Shown in pieces: positions 6,748-12,602 of a stretch of DNA of 12,602 nucleotides. Below the pieces are notes generated by a model that saw only the letters and a program-made list of their open reading frames with translations, did no database searches and was not told the DNA's origin. Every line of letters begins with the position of its first letter. The first letter of the stretch is position 1. Source of the stretch: Flavobacteriales bacterium (GTDB lineage Bacteria; Bacteroidota; Bacteroidia; Flavobacteriales_D; Sanyastnellaceae); the NCBI GenBank assembly GCA_015663855.1, contig DQRJ01000158.1, positions 1 through 12,602 on the forward strand, given 5' to 3'. A program made the position numbers and the translations under genes.

Positions 6748-8342
6748 CTTTACTCCCTTGGATTCTGCTTGCAATTATTTGCATTGAACATTTAATTTTC
6801 ATTCCCGCGTTAATTAAACGATCAGGAGTCGGAACAGCTTGGCACGGATACGTACCTGTACTTAACGCTCTGGCAATTTTAAGGATTATCGAACGACCAT
6901 GGTATTGGGTACTTTTCCTTTTAGTTCCAGGAATAAACCTGCTAATGTTAATCATTATGCATGTCGAGCTGGCCATAGTTTTCGGACAAAGATCGACGAA
7001 AGACCAATGGTTAATGGGACTTCTCCCTTGGATTAGCATTCCTCAACTTGCACTCGGAGAGGACAAATACGTAGGTCCTCGTAGTTGGAGCAAAACGAGA
7101 AAATCTACGTTTCGCGAATGGGGAGAGGCATTACTTTGGGCTACAATTGTTGCAAGCACATTTAGAATCTTCAGCTTCGAACCATTTACAATCCCGACAG
7201 GATCGATGGAGGGCAGCATGCTTGTCGGCGACTACTTATTCGTGAACAAGCTCAGCTACGGACCGAAGCTTCCTCAAACACCGTTCAGCCTACCCTTCAT
7301 CCACAACGCACTTCCAGGGTCTATGACTCCGTCCTTTACATCGTGGTTTTCACTTCCATACACCAGACTCCCTGGAATAAGAGACGTAGAACGTTATGAC
7401 GCAGTAGTTTTCAGCTTCCCTCCGGGAGATACGATTTTTTCTGACAAAGAACTTGCTGGACACGATTACTACGGTCTGTTAAGAAGAGAAGGGATTAGAA
7501 ATGCAGATGGAAATATTGAGAAGTTCGCTCTCAATCCAGAAAAGTATTTAAGTATTGCGAGAGACCGAGCATTTGTTAAGCCAGGACTTGCAGCCAGACC
7601 TATTGATAAGAAGGAAAACTACGTTAAGAGATGCATAGGCCTACCGGGAGACTCTCTTTCTGTAATTGACAGGCAGGTTTTCATCAACTCAGTCTCTATC
7701 GAAAACCCTGAGCATTTACAATACGAGTATCAAGTACATTTCACTAGCCCTTTAATGGCGAAAAGAGCGATGAAACTACTGGGTCTAACGAATGTAGATA
7801 TAGGAGCTTCACAGAAGATGAACAACGGGATCGCAACCTTAATCTCATTAACCAAAAGTGAAGTCGAAACCCTTAACAATAGCGGTACCGCATTAAGTGT
7901 AGACTTAATGAGTACTAATAACCGAAAGGGGCGCATGGAAATGTTCCCTAACACATACCGTGAGGAATTTAATGAGTGGACTCCAGATGACTTGGGCCCT
8001 ATTTACATCCCTAAAGCAGGGAGGACTATTGAGCTGAACGAAAGAAATCTTGATATGTACAGAAGGGTAATTACGGCATTCGAAGGTCACGATCTAGAAG
8101 TGAATGCTGGAGGAAAAGTCCTTATCGATGGTGTTGAATCCACTCAATACACGTTCCAACAAGATTATTACTGGATGATGGGTGACAATAGACATCGCTC
8201 TGCCGATTCAAGGATGTGGGGTTTCGTACCCGAAGACCACGTTATTGGACGAGCCTCATTCACTTGGTTTAGTAAGCAAAACGTTGCACAACACGGGGAA
8301 TCAAAAATTCGCTGGAGCCGTATGTTTAAGTCGGTTAAGTAA
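6744..8342 (+). CDS. lepB: Signal peptidase I, long Bacteroidota form
   Basis: LepB removes signal peptides from exported proteins at the inner membrane by a Ser/Lys dyad. The catalytic serine motif PTGSMEGSM places the nucleophile at Ser154; the lysine motif YVKRCIGLPGDS places the general base at Lys295; box E GDNRHRSADSR is at 480-490. At 532 residues it is much longer than E. coli LepB (324). The extra length has three parts: an N-terminal region of about 120 residues with hydrophobic segments near 1-22 and 50-77, an enlarged segment between Ser154 and Lys295 (141 residues against 55 in E. coli), and an enlarged segment before box E. A further hydrophobic helix (about 128-143) directly precedes the catalytic Ser. 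It overlaps dapB by 4 nt. The wide Ser-Lys spacing is typical of this phylum as far as I recall and does not suggest inactivation, since all motifs are present. Confidence 0.95.
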   Translation: MTLLPWILLAIICIEHLIFIPALIKRSGVGTAWHGYVPVLNALAILRIIERPWYWVLFLLVPGINLLMLIIMHVELAIVFGQRSTKDQWLMGLLPWISIPQLALGEDKYVGPRSWSKTRKSTFREWGEALLWATIVASTFRIFSFEPFTIPTGSMEGSMLVGDYLFVNKLSYGPKLPQTPFSLPFIHNALPGSMTPSFTSWFSLPYTRLPGIRDVERYDAVVFSFPPGDTIFSDKELAGHDYYGLLRREGIRNADGNIEKFALNPEKYLSIARDRAFVKPGLAARPIDKKENYVKRCIGLPGDSLSVIDRQVFINSVSIENPEHLQYEYQVHFTSPLMAKRAMKLLGLTNVDIGASQKMNNGIATLISLTKSEVETLNNSGTALSVDLMSTNNRKGRMEMFPNTYREEFNEWTPDDLGPIYIPKAGRTIELNERNLDMYRRVITAFEGHDLEVNAGGKVLIDGVESTQYTFQQDYYWMMGDNRHRSADSRMWGFVPEDHVIGRASFTWFSKQNVAQHGESKIRWSRMFKSVK

Positions 8343-8349
8343 CAAGTAA

Positions 8350-9006
8350 TTGATAGTCCTTCCCTCCTGCCCCTTTCCGAGTATTGCCTGGTATTATTTG
8401 GCATATGCAAACGAAGCGAAAGACGGTAAAAAGGAAGTAGTTATTGACGTTCACGAAAATTTCGTGAAACAAACTCTACGTAACCGAATCGCTCTTACTG
8501 ATGCACACGGGAACAAATTTATTACTCTTCCTGTTCATCGTAGAAATGCACATTCCCGATTTATCGCAGATATCGTTTTTACTGACTCGATGAATCATAA
8601 GGTCGTGATGCGGAACATTAGAACTGCATATGGGGCAGCGCCTTTTTATGATCATTTCGCAGAGTCACTGGGTGTTTTTTTAGAGAAATATGGAAACCCC
8701 GGCAAGTCATTGCTGGAATTTAATTTGGAAAGCTTGAAGTGGGTTGAATTTGAATTAGGCCTTAACCTATCTAATTTGGCGACTAGCGACACCTATATAA
8801 AAGCTTCTTCAAAAGCTGATGACTTTAGAATCAAAGGTGCTTTTTCAAATGATAAATGGAACTACGAAAGATATCCCCAAGTATTTGAAGATAGAAACGG
8901 GTTTATAGGCGGGCTATCTATTTTGGACGCTTTATTTCATGGCGGACCCGAAGCAGAAATTTGGTGGAATAAAAAGGTCGTAAGACTATCTTCGCGCAAT
9001 GATTAA
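8350..9006 (+). CDS. WbqC-family protein (TTG start)
   Basis: This 218-residue protein resembles the WbqC-like family: N-terminal IVLPSCPFPSIAWYYLAY, then VHENFVKQTLRNRIALTDAH with the family-typical E-x-F-x-K-Q-x-x-R-N-R, and KFITLPVHRRNAHSRFIADI. The family occurs in polysaccharide-related clusters in some bacteria and as a stand-alone gene in Bacteroidota; its reaction is not established. The start is TTG at 8350: the codon immediately before it in frame is the stop TAA (8347-8349), and the conserved N-terminal LPS/FPSI segment begins within five codons, so no later ATG can be the start. It lies 7 nt after lepB and overlaps gcvT by 8 nt. Function remains inferred from family membership only. 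Confidence 0.85.
   Translation: MIVLPSCPFPSIAWYYLAYANEAKDGKKEVVIDVHENFVKQTLRNRIALTDAHGNKFITLPVHRRNAHSRFIADIVFTDSMNHKVVMRNIRTAYGAAPFYDHFAESLGVFLEKYGNPGKSLLEFNLESLKWVEFELGLNLSNLATSDTYIKASSKADDFRIKGAFSNDKWNYERYPQVFEDRNGFIGGLSILDALFHGGPEAEIWWNKKVVRLSSRND
8450..8468. repeat. Perfect inverted repeat inside the WbqC-family gene
   Basis: TTCACGAAAATTTCGTGAA has 9-bp arms around a single central A at 8459. It encodes part of the conserved VHENFVK segment, so protein-level constraint may explain it. It does not contain the CACGTG core of parS. Confidence 0.6.
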
Positions 9007-10087
9007 CGAAACACTTGTAAGAACATCTCTCTTTGACAATCACGTTGAGTTAGGAGCTAAGATGGTTACATACTCAGGTTTTGAAATGCCTGTTTCCTAT
9101 GAAGGCCTCAAGGTAGAGCACTCGGCAGTACGAGAGAAAGTAGGGATGTTTGACGTAAGTCATATGGGTGAATTTACCGTTAAAGGAAACGACGCTACAG
9201 CATTTTTACAGTCAATCACTACAAATGACGTTTCGAAACTCACCGTGGGGAAAATTCAATATAGCTGCATACCTAACGGAAAAGGTGGAATCGTTGATGA
9301 TCTTTTAATCTATAAGGAGGGCGAAGATGAATACCTGCTTGTGGTTAATGCTGGAAACATCGCTAAAGATTGGGAATTCGTATCGAAAAAAGCTGAGTCG
9401 TTCGACGTTAAACTTGAGGACACCTCAGAAACCTGGTCGCTCATCGCTTTACAAGGTCCCGACGCAACTGAAGCCCTCGCCCCTCTCATGGACTCATCTC
9501 CAGGCGAATTGAAATACTACACGTTTATGCGTGCTGAGGTTCTGGGCGTAGAGTGCATCGTGTCGGCTACCGGATATACTGGATCTGGAGGTTATGAAAT
9601 TTATATACCAAACCACCATGCACCTCGGGTTTGGACTGAATTACTGAACAAAGGAGTGACACCGTGCGGATTAGGAGCACGGGACACCCTGAGAATGGAA
9701 ATGGGATTCTGCTTGTACGGCAACGACATTGACGAAACCACGAACCCCATCGAAGCCGGTTTAGGGTGGATTACAAAATTCACAAAAGACTTTACTGATA
9801 AAGCCCTTCTAGAAAAAATCAAACTCGACGGTCCTAAAAGAAAACTTAAAGGATTGAAAATGCTAGGTAGAGGGATTCCGAGACAAGGTTACGAGGTGGT
9901 TACTCGCTCTGGAGACATCGTAGGAGTTATTACGAGTGGAACAATGAGCCCAAGCATGGGATTCGGAATAGGAATGGCTTATCTTGAAAGCGATTATTCG
10001 AAGAAAGGAACCGAGCTAGCTGTTAGAATTCGGAATAAGGATATCGATGCAGAAGTTGTACTATTTCCATTTCTAAAGAAAGACTAA
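8999..10087 (+). CDS. gcvT: Aminomethyltransferase, glycine cleavage system T protein
   Basis: GcvT takes the aminomethyl group from lipoylated H protein, releases ammonia and passes the one-carbon unit to tetrahydrofolate. The 362-residue protein is full length. It shows FEMPVSYEGLKVEHSAVREK at about 28-47, FDVSHMGE at 51-58, GGIVDDLLIY at 96-105 containing the catalytic-region Asp pair (100-101), SATGYTGSGGYEIY at about 189-202, and the folate-site region CGLGARDTLRMEMGFCLYG at about 222-240. The C-terminal barrel domain with ITSGTMSPSMGFGIGMAYL follows. The ATG lies 8 nt inside the end of the WbqC-family gene. No genes for the H or P proteins are in the window, so the T protein must work with components encoded elsewhere. 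Confidence 0.96.
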   Translation: MINETLVRTSLFDNHVELGAKMVTYSGFEMPVSYEGLKVEHSAVREKVGMFDVSHMGEFTVKGNDATAFLQSITTNDVSKLTVGKIQYSCIPNGKGGIVDDLLIYKEGEDEYLLVVNAGNIAKDWEFVSKKAESFDVKLEDTSETWSLIALQGPDATEALAPLMDSSPGELKYYTFMRAEVLGVECIVSATGYTGSGGYEIYIPNHHAPRVWTELLNKGVTPCGLGARDTLRMEMGFCLYGNDIDETTNPIEAGLGWITKFTKDFTDKALLEKIKLDGPKRKLKGLKMLGRGIPRQGYEVVTRSGDIVGVITSGTMSPSMGFGIGMAYLESDYSKKGTELAVRIRNKDIDAEVVLFPFLKKD

Positions 10088-10097
10088 TTAATTTTCT

Positions 10098-10847
10098 ATG
10101 GAATTTACAAAACCAAGAATCGAAGCCTGCTTTTCTCCTAGAGAGTTCCACCAATACGAGGAGGGATTCGAGTTAATCGTGGTTATTGACGTTCTGCGAG
10201 CCACATCAGCAATTTGTACCGCTATTGAACACGGAGTGAAGGGTATTATCCCCGTAGATTCCGTTGAAGAAGCTCGTGATTACTTAAAAAAAGGATATAT
10301 AGCCGCTGCAGAAAGAGAAGGTAAAATAGTAGAGGGATTCCCTATTGGAAACTCACCCTTTACTTATATGAATCCTGAATTTAAAGGCGAGACTATTGTA
10401 CTTACCACAACTAATGGAACTAAGGCTATTAAAATAGCTCAGCATAAGGAAACGGTGGTTATCGGAGCTCTGAATAATTTGGACTCCCTCACTGAATGGC
10501 TTATAGACCAAAACAGAAATGTATTAATTCTTGCATCCGGGTGGAAGGATAAATTTAATCTTGAGGATACCATTTGCGCAGGTGCCATTATTGATGGAGT
10601 ACTTAAAAGCGGGAAATTTATTTCAGATGAGGACAGCTCCGTTGCTGCGAAGTTTATTTACAAATCTGCGAAAGAAAATATTTTCGCATATTTAAAGGCA
10701 AGCTCACACAGAAGACGCTTACGTAGGCTCAACTTAAATGCGGACGTGAAGTACTGCCTAACGCCGAACAACTTAACTGCTATTCCTATACTTAAAGACG
10801 GGATCTTAGTGGCTTTGAAGCACGTTGAAAAAGCAGTCGAGTCATAA
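10098..10847 (+). CDS. comB: ComB-family protein, probable 2-phosphosulfolactate phosphatase
   Basis: The 249-residue protein matches the ComB family along its length: VVIDVLRATS at 28-37, GFPIGNSP at 80-87, TTTNGT at 103-108 and SGWKDKFNLEDTICAGAI at 147-164. In methanogens ComB is a Mg-dependent phosphatase that converts 2-phosphosulfolactate to sulfolactate on the way to coenzyme M. Bacteroidota do not make coenzyme M, so the true substrate here is open; sulfolactate or another sulfonate made for export or lipid synthesis is a guess. It starts 10 nt after gcvT and its last 23 nt contain the TTG start of the next gene. No other sulfonate gene (comA, comC, cysteate synthase) is in the window. 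Confidence 0.85.
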   Translation: MEFTKPRIEACFSPREFHQYEEGFELIVVIDVLRATSAICTAIEHGVKGIIPVDSVEEARDYLKKGYIAAAEREGKIVEGFPIGNSPFTYMNPEFKGETIVLTTTNGTKAIKIAQHKETVVIGALNNLDSLTEWLIDQNRNVLILASGWKDKFNLEDTICAGAIIDGVLKSGKFISDEDSSVAAKFIYKSAKENIFAYLKASSHRRRLRRLNLNADVKYCLTPNNLTAIPILKDGILVALKHVEKAVES

Positions 10848-11856
10848 AACACTTTTTATAGTTGTTGCAATAGCGACACCTTTCTTGTTGAATGGAGTTT
10901 GGGGATTCTCTCCTCATAAGGAACTCCATGCGGTAGCAATTACGGCGCTTCCCCCTCCTTTGTTTGGATTTTACAAAACTCACCAAAGTGAAATAATTCG
11001 AAGAGCCACAGACGCCGACAAAAGGAAGCACGGAGTTAATAGCGAGGCCGCGAAGCACTACATTGACTTAGACCAGTTTAGAGAGGGCGTTGATCAGTGC
11101 GGATGGTATGACGCTTGTGAATTATATAGTGAGGACACATTGCAAGAACGAGGAGTGCTTCCATGGAATATCGAGAGAGTCTATAGGTCGCTTGTAATTG
11201 AACTGTCTAATTCGGGGTTAAAAGGCGACACGACAGCATCGTTAAATCGAATTTTAAGACTTTCCGCAGATTTGGGACACTATATAGGAGATGCACACGT
11301 GCCCCTTCACACAACATCAAATTACAATGGCCAAACAACAGGACAGTTCGGAATTCACGCGCTTTGGGAAACCCATGTGTACGAGACGTCGCGAGATAGC
11401 TGGTCAGGTAAACGAGTACAAGCCACCTACATTAAGGATCTGCGAAAATGGATCTGGGATGTGATTTACGATAGCCACTCCGATGTAGAAGAGGTACTAT
11501 ATAAAGAACGTATCATTAGAGAGAAGCCCGACGCACCGGAAGGATGGGGATACAGAACTCGAGGGCGAACTCTTGCATTAATCCCTACTCCAGCTTTTTG
11601 TGAGGAATACGGAAAAGCCATGGGCGGAATGGTCGAAAGGCGCTTTTACTTGTCAGCTGAGGGAATCGCTTCGGTTTGGTATTCCGCCTGGGTAGATGCG
11701 GGAGCCCCCAATTTGTCAAGAGACTTCTCATTAACTAAGCAAAAAAAATGTATAAAAGACACTAGTCATGTCATCTTGAAAATCAAGCGTGAATTAATTC
11801 GTTTTTATCTAGGTCTTGTGCCAAACCAACAGGAGCTCGACGAGGACGACCAGTAG
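10825..11856 (+). CDS. Exported zinc-dependent phospholipase C / S1-P1 nuclease-like protein (TTG start)
   Basis: This 343-residue protein has a basic start and hydrophobic segment (KTLFIVVAIATPFLLNGV, 8-25) followed by WGFSPHKELHAVAI. Candidate trinuclear zinc ligands fit the S1/P1-PLC pattern: Trp26 and His31 (Trp-x4-His, as W1/H6 of P1), an Asp in HYIDLD (78-83), His152, Asp156 and His162 in GHYIGDAHVPLH (+4 and +10 spacing), and His178/Glu182 in GIHALWE (+4, as in bacterial PLC). The fold hydrolyses phosphodiesters in nucleic acid or phospholipid; which applies here is not shown. The start is TTG at 10825: an in-frame TGA at 10816-10818 excludes upstream starts and no ATG follows before the signal sequence. 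It is the last gene of the run and overlaps the convergent thioesterase by 74 nt. No AxA cleavage site is obvious before Trp26. Confidence 0.87.
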   Translation: MKKQSSHKTLFIVVAIATPFLLNGVWGFSPHKELHAVAITALPPPLFGFYKTHQSEIIRRATDADKRKHGVNSEAAKHYIDLDQFREGVDQCGWYDACELYSEDTLQERGVLPWNIERVYRSLVIELSNSGLKGDTTASLNRILRLSADLGHYIGDAHVPLHTTSNYNGQTTGQFGIHALWETHVYETSRDSWSGKRVQATYIKDLRKWIWDVIYDSHSDVEEVLYKERIIREKPDAPEGWGYRTRGRTLALIPTPAFCEEYGKAMGGMVERRFYLSAEGIASVWYSAWVDAGAPNLSRDFSLTKQKKCIKDTSHVILKIKRELIRFYLGLVPNQQELDEDDQ

Positions 11857-12238
11857 TAGCATCAACAAAGGCTAGCGTTACTTGAGCTTCTAATAATAGA
11901 TCTACGTCATTAAATATTCTAAAACAAAATTCTATTCTAGATGTTGGAGTTTTTAAAACATGAGTTTCAATCCTTAAAATCTGGTCATATCTACCTGGCT
12001 TTTTATAACTCATATGAAGATTGATTACAGGTAATAATAATCCGTCTTCTTCCATCTTGGAATATACCCATCCTATCTCTCTTAAGGTTTCCACTCTTGC
12101 TGACTCAAGTATGTGAACGTATGAACCATGGTATACCATATCCATTCTGTCAGTATCTGCATATTTCACCCTGTAATGAATGCAAAAGCACTTGAAATCA
12201 TTCTCCTTTTTCCAAAAAGACTGTAGATTATTGTTCAT
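11783..12238 (-). CDS. Acyl-CoA thioesterase, YbgC/4HBT hotdog family
   Basis: A 151-residue hotdog-fold protein on the minus strand. The signature YADTDRMDMVYHGSYVHILE lies at residues 26-45 with the catalytic-type Asp30 followed by the V-x-H-x-x-Y motif, and FVDATTGRPRRAP comes near the C-terminus. Family members hydrolyse acyl-CoA or acyl-ACP thioesters; the substrate cannot be read from sequence. The reading frame stays open to an ATG at 12295, but I chose the ATG at 12238 because homologues begin shortly before the YRVKYADTD strand and the extra 19 residues would be read from the very AT-rich intergenic DNA. Its 3' end overlaps the S1/P1-like gene tail to tail. From memory, a thioesterase of this type often sits divergently beside dnaA in Flavobacteriia, which supports the origin interpretation. 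Confidence 0.9.
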   Translation of the reverse strand: MNNNLQSFWKKENDFKCFCIHYRVKYADTDRMDMVYHGSYVHILESARVETLREIGWVYSKMEEDGLLLPVINLHMSYKKPGRYDQILRIETHVLKTPTSRIEFCFRIFNDVDLLLEAQVTLAFVDATTGRPRRAPVGLAQDLDKNELIHA

Positions 12239-12386
12239 TAAACGAAAATAATATATAAATTTTGAATTATTTTGCTTAATCATAAAAATGTTCAAAGCGT
12301 ATTGTATTCAAAATAAATTTAATATAATACACAACATAAAAAATCGTTAGTGTTGTATAATATTTTCCATAGAAATGTTAAAATGC

Positions 12387-12399
12387 TGTTTGTCAAACA
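12387..12399. repeat. Perfect inverted repeat in the candidate oriC
   Basis: TGTTTGTCAAACA has 6-bp arms around a central T. A close relative, TGTTTTGTCGAACA, occurs at 12540-12553 next to the probable dnaA start, so this may be a protein-binding motif. Confidence 0.6.
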
Positions 12400-12416
12400 C
12401 TGAGATATCAAACACT
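12393..12416. repeat. Direct repeat TCAAACACT in the candidate oriC
   Basis: TCAAACACT occurs at 12393-12401 and 12408-12416, 15 nt start to start. The first copy overlaps the right arm of the inverted repeat at 12387-12399. Confidence 0.65.
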
Positions 12417-12424
12417 AAACCTTT

Positions 12425-12447
12425 GGGGAATTATAATAATTCACCCC
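12425..12447. repeat. Short hairpin in the candidate oriC
   Basis: GGGGAATTAT at 12425-12434 pairs with the segment ending CACCCC at 12447, with a one-base bulge and almost no loop. It has no T-tract on either strand, so it is unlikely to be an intrinsic terminator. It sits between the direct repeats and the AT-rich tract. Confidence 0.45.
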
Positions 12448-12500
12448 TAATTGAACCGGATTGAATTTCTATAAAAATTTACGGATTTAAAAAACAAAGA

Positions 12501-12539
12501 TTTTACAAAAACAATAGCCTTTGCATTTTTTTTTACAAA
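12501..12539 (+). repeat. TTTTACAAA direct repeat, 30-nt spacing
   Basis: TTTTACAAA occurs at 12501-12509 and 12531-12539, exactly 30 nt apart, roughly three helical turns. Each copy differs from the DnaA-box consensus TTWTNCACA only at position 8. They lie in the AT-rich tract just left of the probable dnaA start. Confidence 0.6.
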
Positions 12540-12555
12540 TGTTTTGTCGAACATT
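12538..12555. repeat. Inverted repeat next to the probable dnaA start
   Basis: AATGTT at 12538-12543 and AACATT at 12550-12555 flank TTGTCG. The inner TGTTTTGTCGAACA resembles the inverted repeat at 12387-12399 (shared core TGTTT, GTC, AACA). It is 38 nt upstream of the ATG at 12594 and could be an operator. Confidence 0.5.
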
Positions 12556-12593
12556 GCACTCTCTAATCACCGAACAAGTAATAAGAAGAATTC

Positions 12594-12602
12594 ATGGAAA
12601 AC
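12594..12602 (+). CDS. Start of a CDS, probably dnaA (three codons visible)
   Basis: ATG GAA AAC at 12594-12602 runs off the right edge. A purine-rich AATAAGAAGAATTC precedes it, with no strong Shine-Dalgarno. The protein cannot be identified from three residues. The dnaA suggestion comes only from context: a divergent thioesterase, an AT-rich repeat-bearing intergenic region and parAB close by. Confidence 0.45.

Larger units (their letters stand above)
12239..12593. other. Candidate chromosomal origin (oriC) between thioesterase and probable dnaA
   Basis: This 355-nt gene-free stretch is about 25% G+C by hand count, clearly more AT-rich than the genes to its left. It contains four 8-of-9 matches to the DnaA-box consensus TTWTNCACA: TAATACACA at 12325-12333, TTTTCCATA at 12363-12371, and TTTTACAAA at 12501-12509 and 12531-12539. 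None is a perfect match. It also holds two related inverted repeats, a 9-nt direct repeat, a hairpin and A/T tracts (about 12466-12545) that could serve as an unwinding element. Divergent genes, an apparent dnaA start and parAB within 10 kb all fit an origin. Without a skew plot or dnaA sequence this is an inference. Confidence 0.55.

Noticed and set aside
11288..11303. CACGTG hexamer inside the S1/P1-like gene as a parS site
   Set aside because: The flanks (ATGCA on the left, CCCCT on the right) do not form the TGTTN...NAACA arms, and the site encodes the conserved zinc-ligand segment.
12239..12295. Extending the thioesterase to the ATG at 12295
   Set aside because: The added 19 residues are coded by AT-rich intergenic DNA and homologues start near the YRVKYADTD strand; the 12238 ATG fits better.
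1..12602. Defence system, CRISPR array, insertion sequence or prophage
   Set aside because: No transposase, integrase, Cas, toxin-antitoxin or restriction motifs, no spacer-repeat pattern and no terminal inverted repeats were seen; the genes are core functions.

Overview
The window looks like a piece of an origin-proximal chromosome from a Bacteroidota bacterium, most likely order Flavobacteriales. The evidence is a PKD-repeat surface protein with a type IX secretion (gliding CHU_C / type B) C-terminal sorting domain, a DUF3276 PUR-like nucleic-acid-binding protein, DUF5683 next to parAB, a long signal peptidase I with an N-terminal membrane extension, and generally absent Shine-Dalgarno sequences. 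I cannot assign a genus.

Layout. Positions 1-127 (minus strand) hold the N-terminus of a probable DEAD-box RNA helicase that leaves the window on the left. A 904-residue secreted PKD protein reads right from 171. Next comes a DUF3276 protein (2959-3456) with a very acidic serine-rich tail. A 167-nt gap (3457-3623) carries two exact matches to the degenerate DnaA-box consensus, a stem-loop and a possible Bacteroidota-type promoter. From 3624 to 11856 nine genes follow on the plus strand with no gap over 20 nt: parA, parB, a DUF5683 membrane protein, dapB, lepB, a WbqC-family protein, gcvT, comB-like and a zinc-dependent S1/P1-nuclease/phospholipase C-like protein. A hotdog thioesterase on the minus strand (11783-12238) overlaps the last of these tail to tail by 74 nt. 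The last 355 nt before a CDS start at 12594 are about 25% G+C by hand count and contain inverted repeats, direct repeats and near-matches to DnaA boxes. I interpret this as a candidate oriC, with dnaA beginning at 12594; only three codons are visible, so the dnaA assignment rests on context.

How the genes fit together. ParA/ParB segregate the origin region, consistent with a position about 7-9 kb from the candidate oriC. The rest of the operon mixes lysine/peptidoglycan precursor synthesis (DapB), protein export (LepB), one-carbon metabolism (GcvT) and genes of less certain role (DUF5683, WbqC, ComB, S1/P1-like). Overlapping ends and TTG starts suggest translational coupling. If oriC is where proposed, the nine-gene operon is transcribed towards the origin, head-on to the leftward fork.

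I found no CRISPR, insertion sequence, phage, tRNA, rRNA or defence system. The most interesting material is regulatory or architectural: DnaA boxes in front of parAB, the repeat structure of the candidate oriC, the base-composition shift inside the PKD gene, and the unusual DUF3276 tail.
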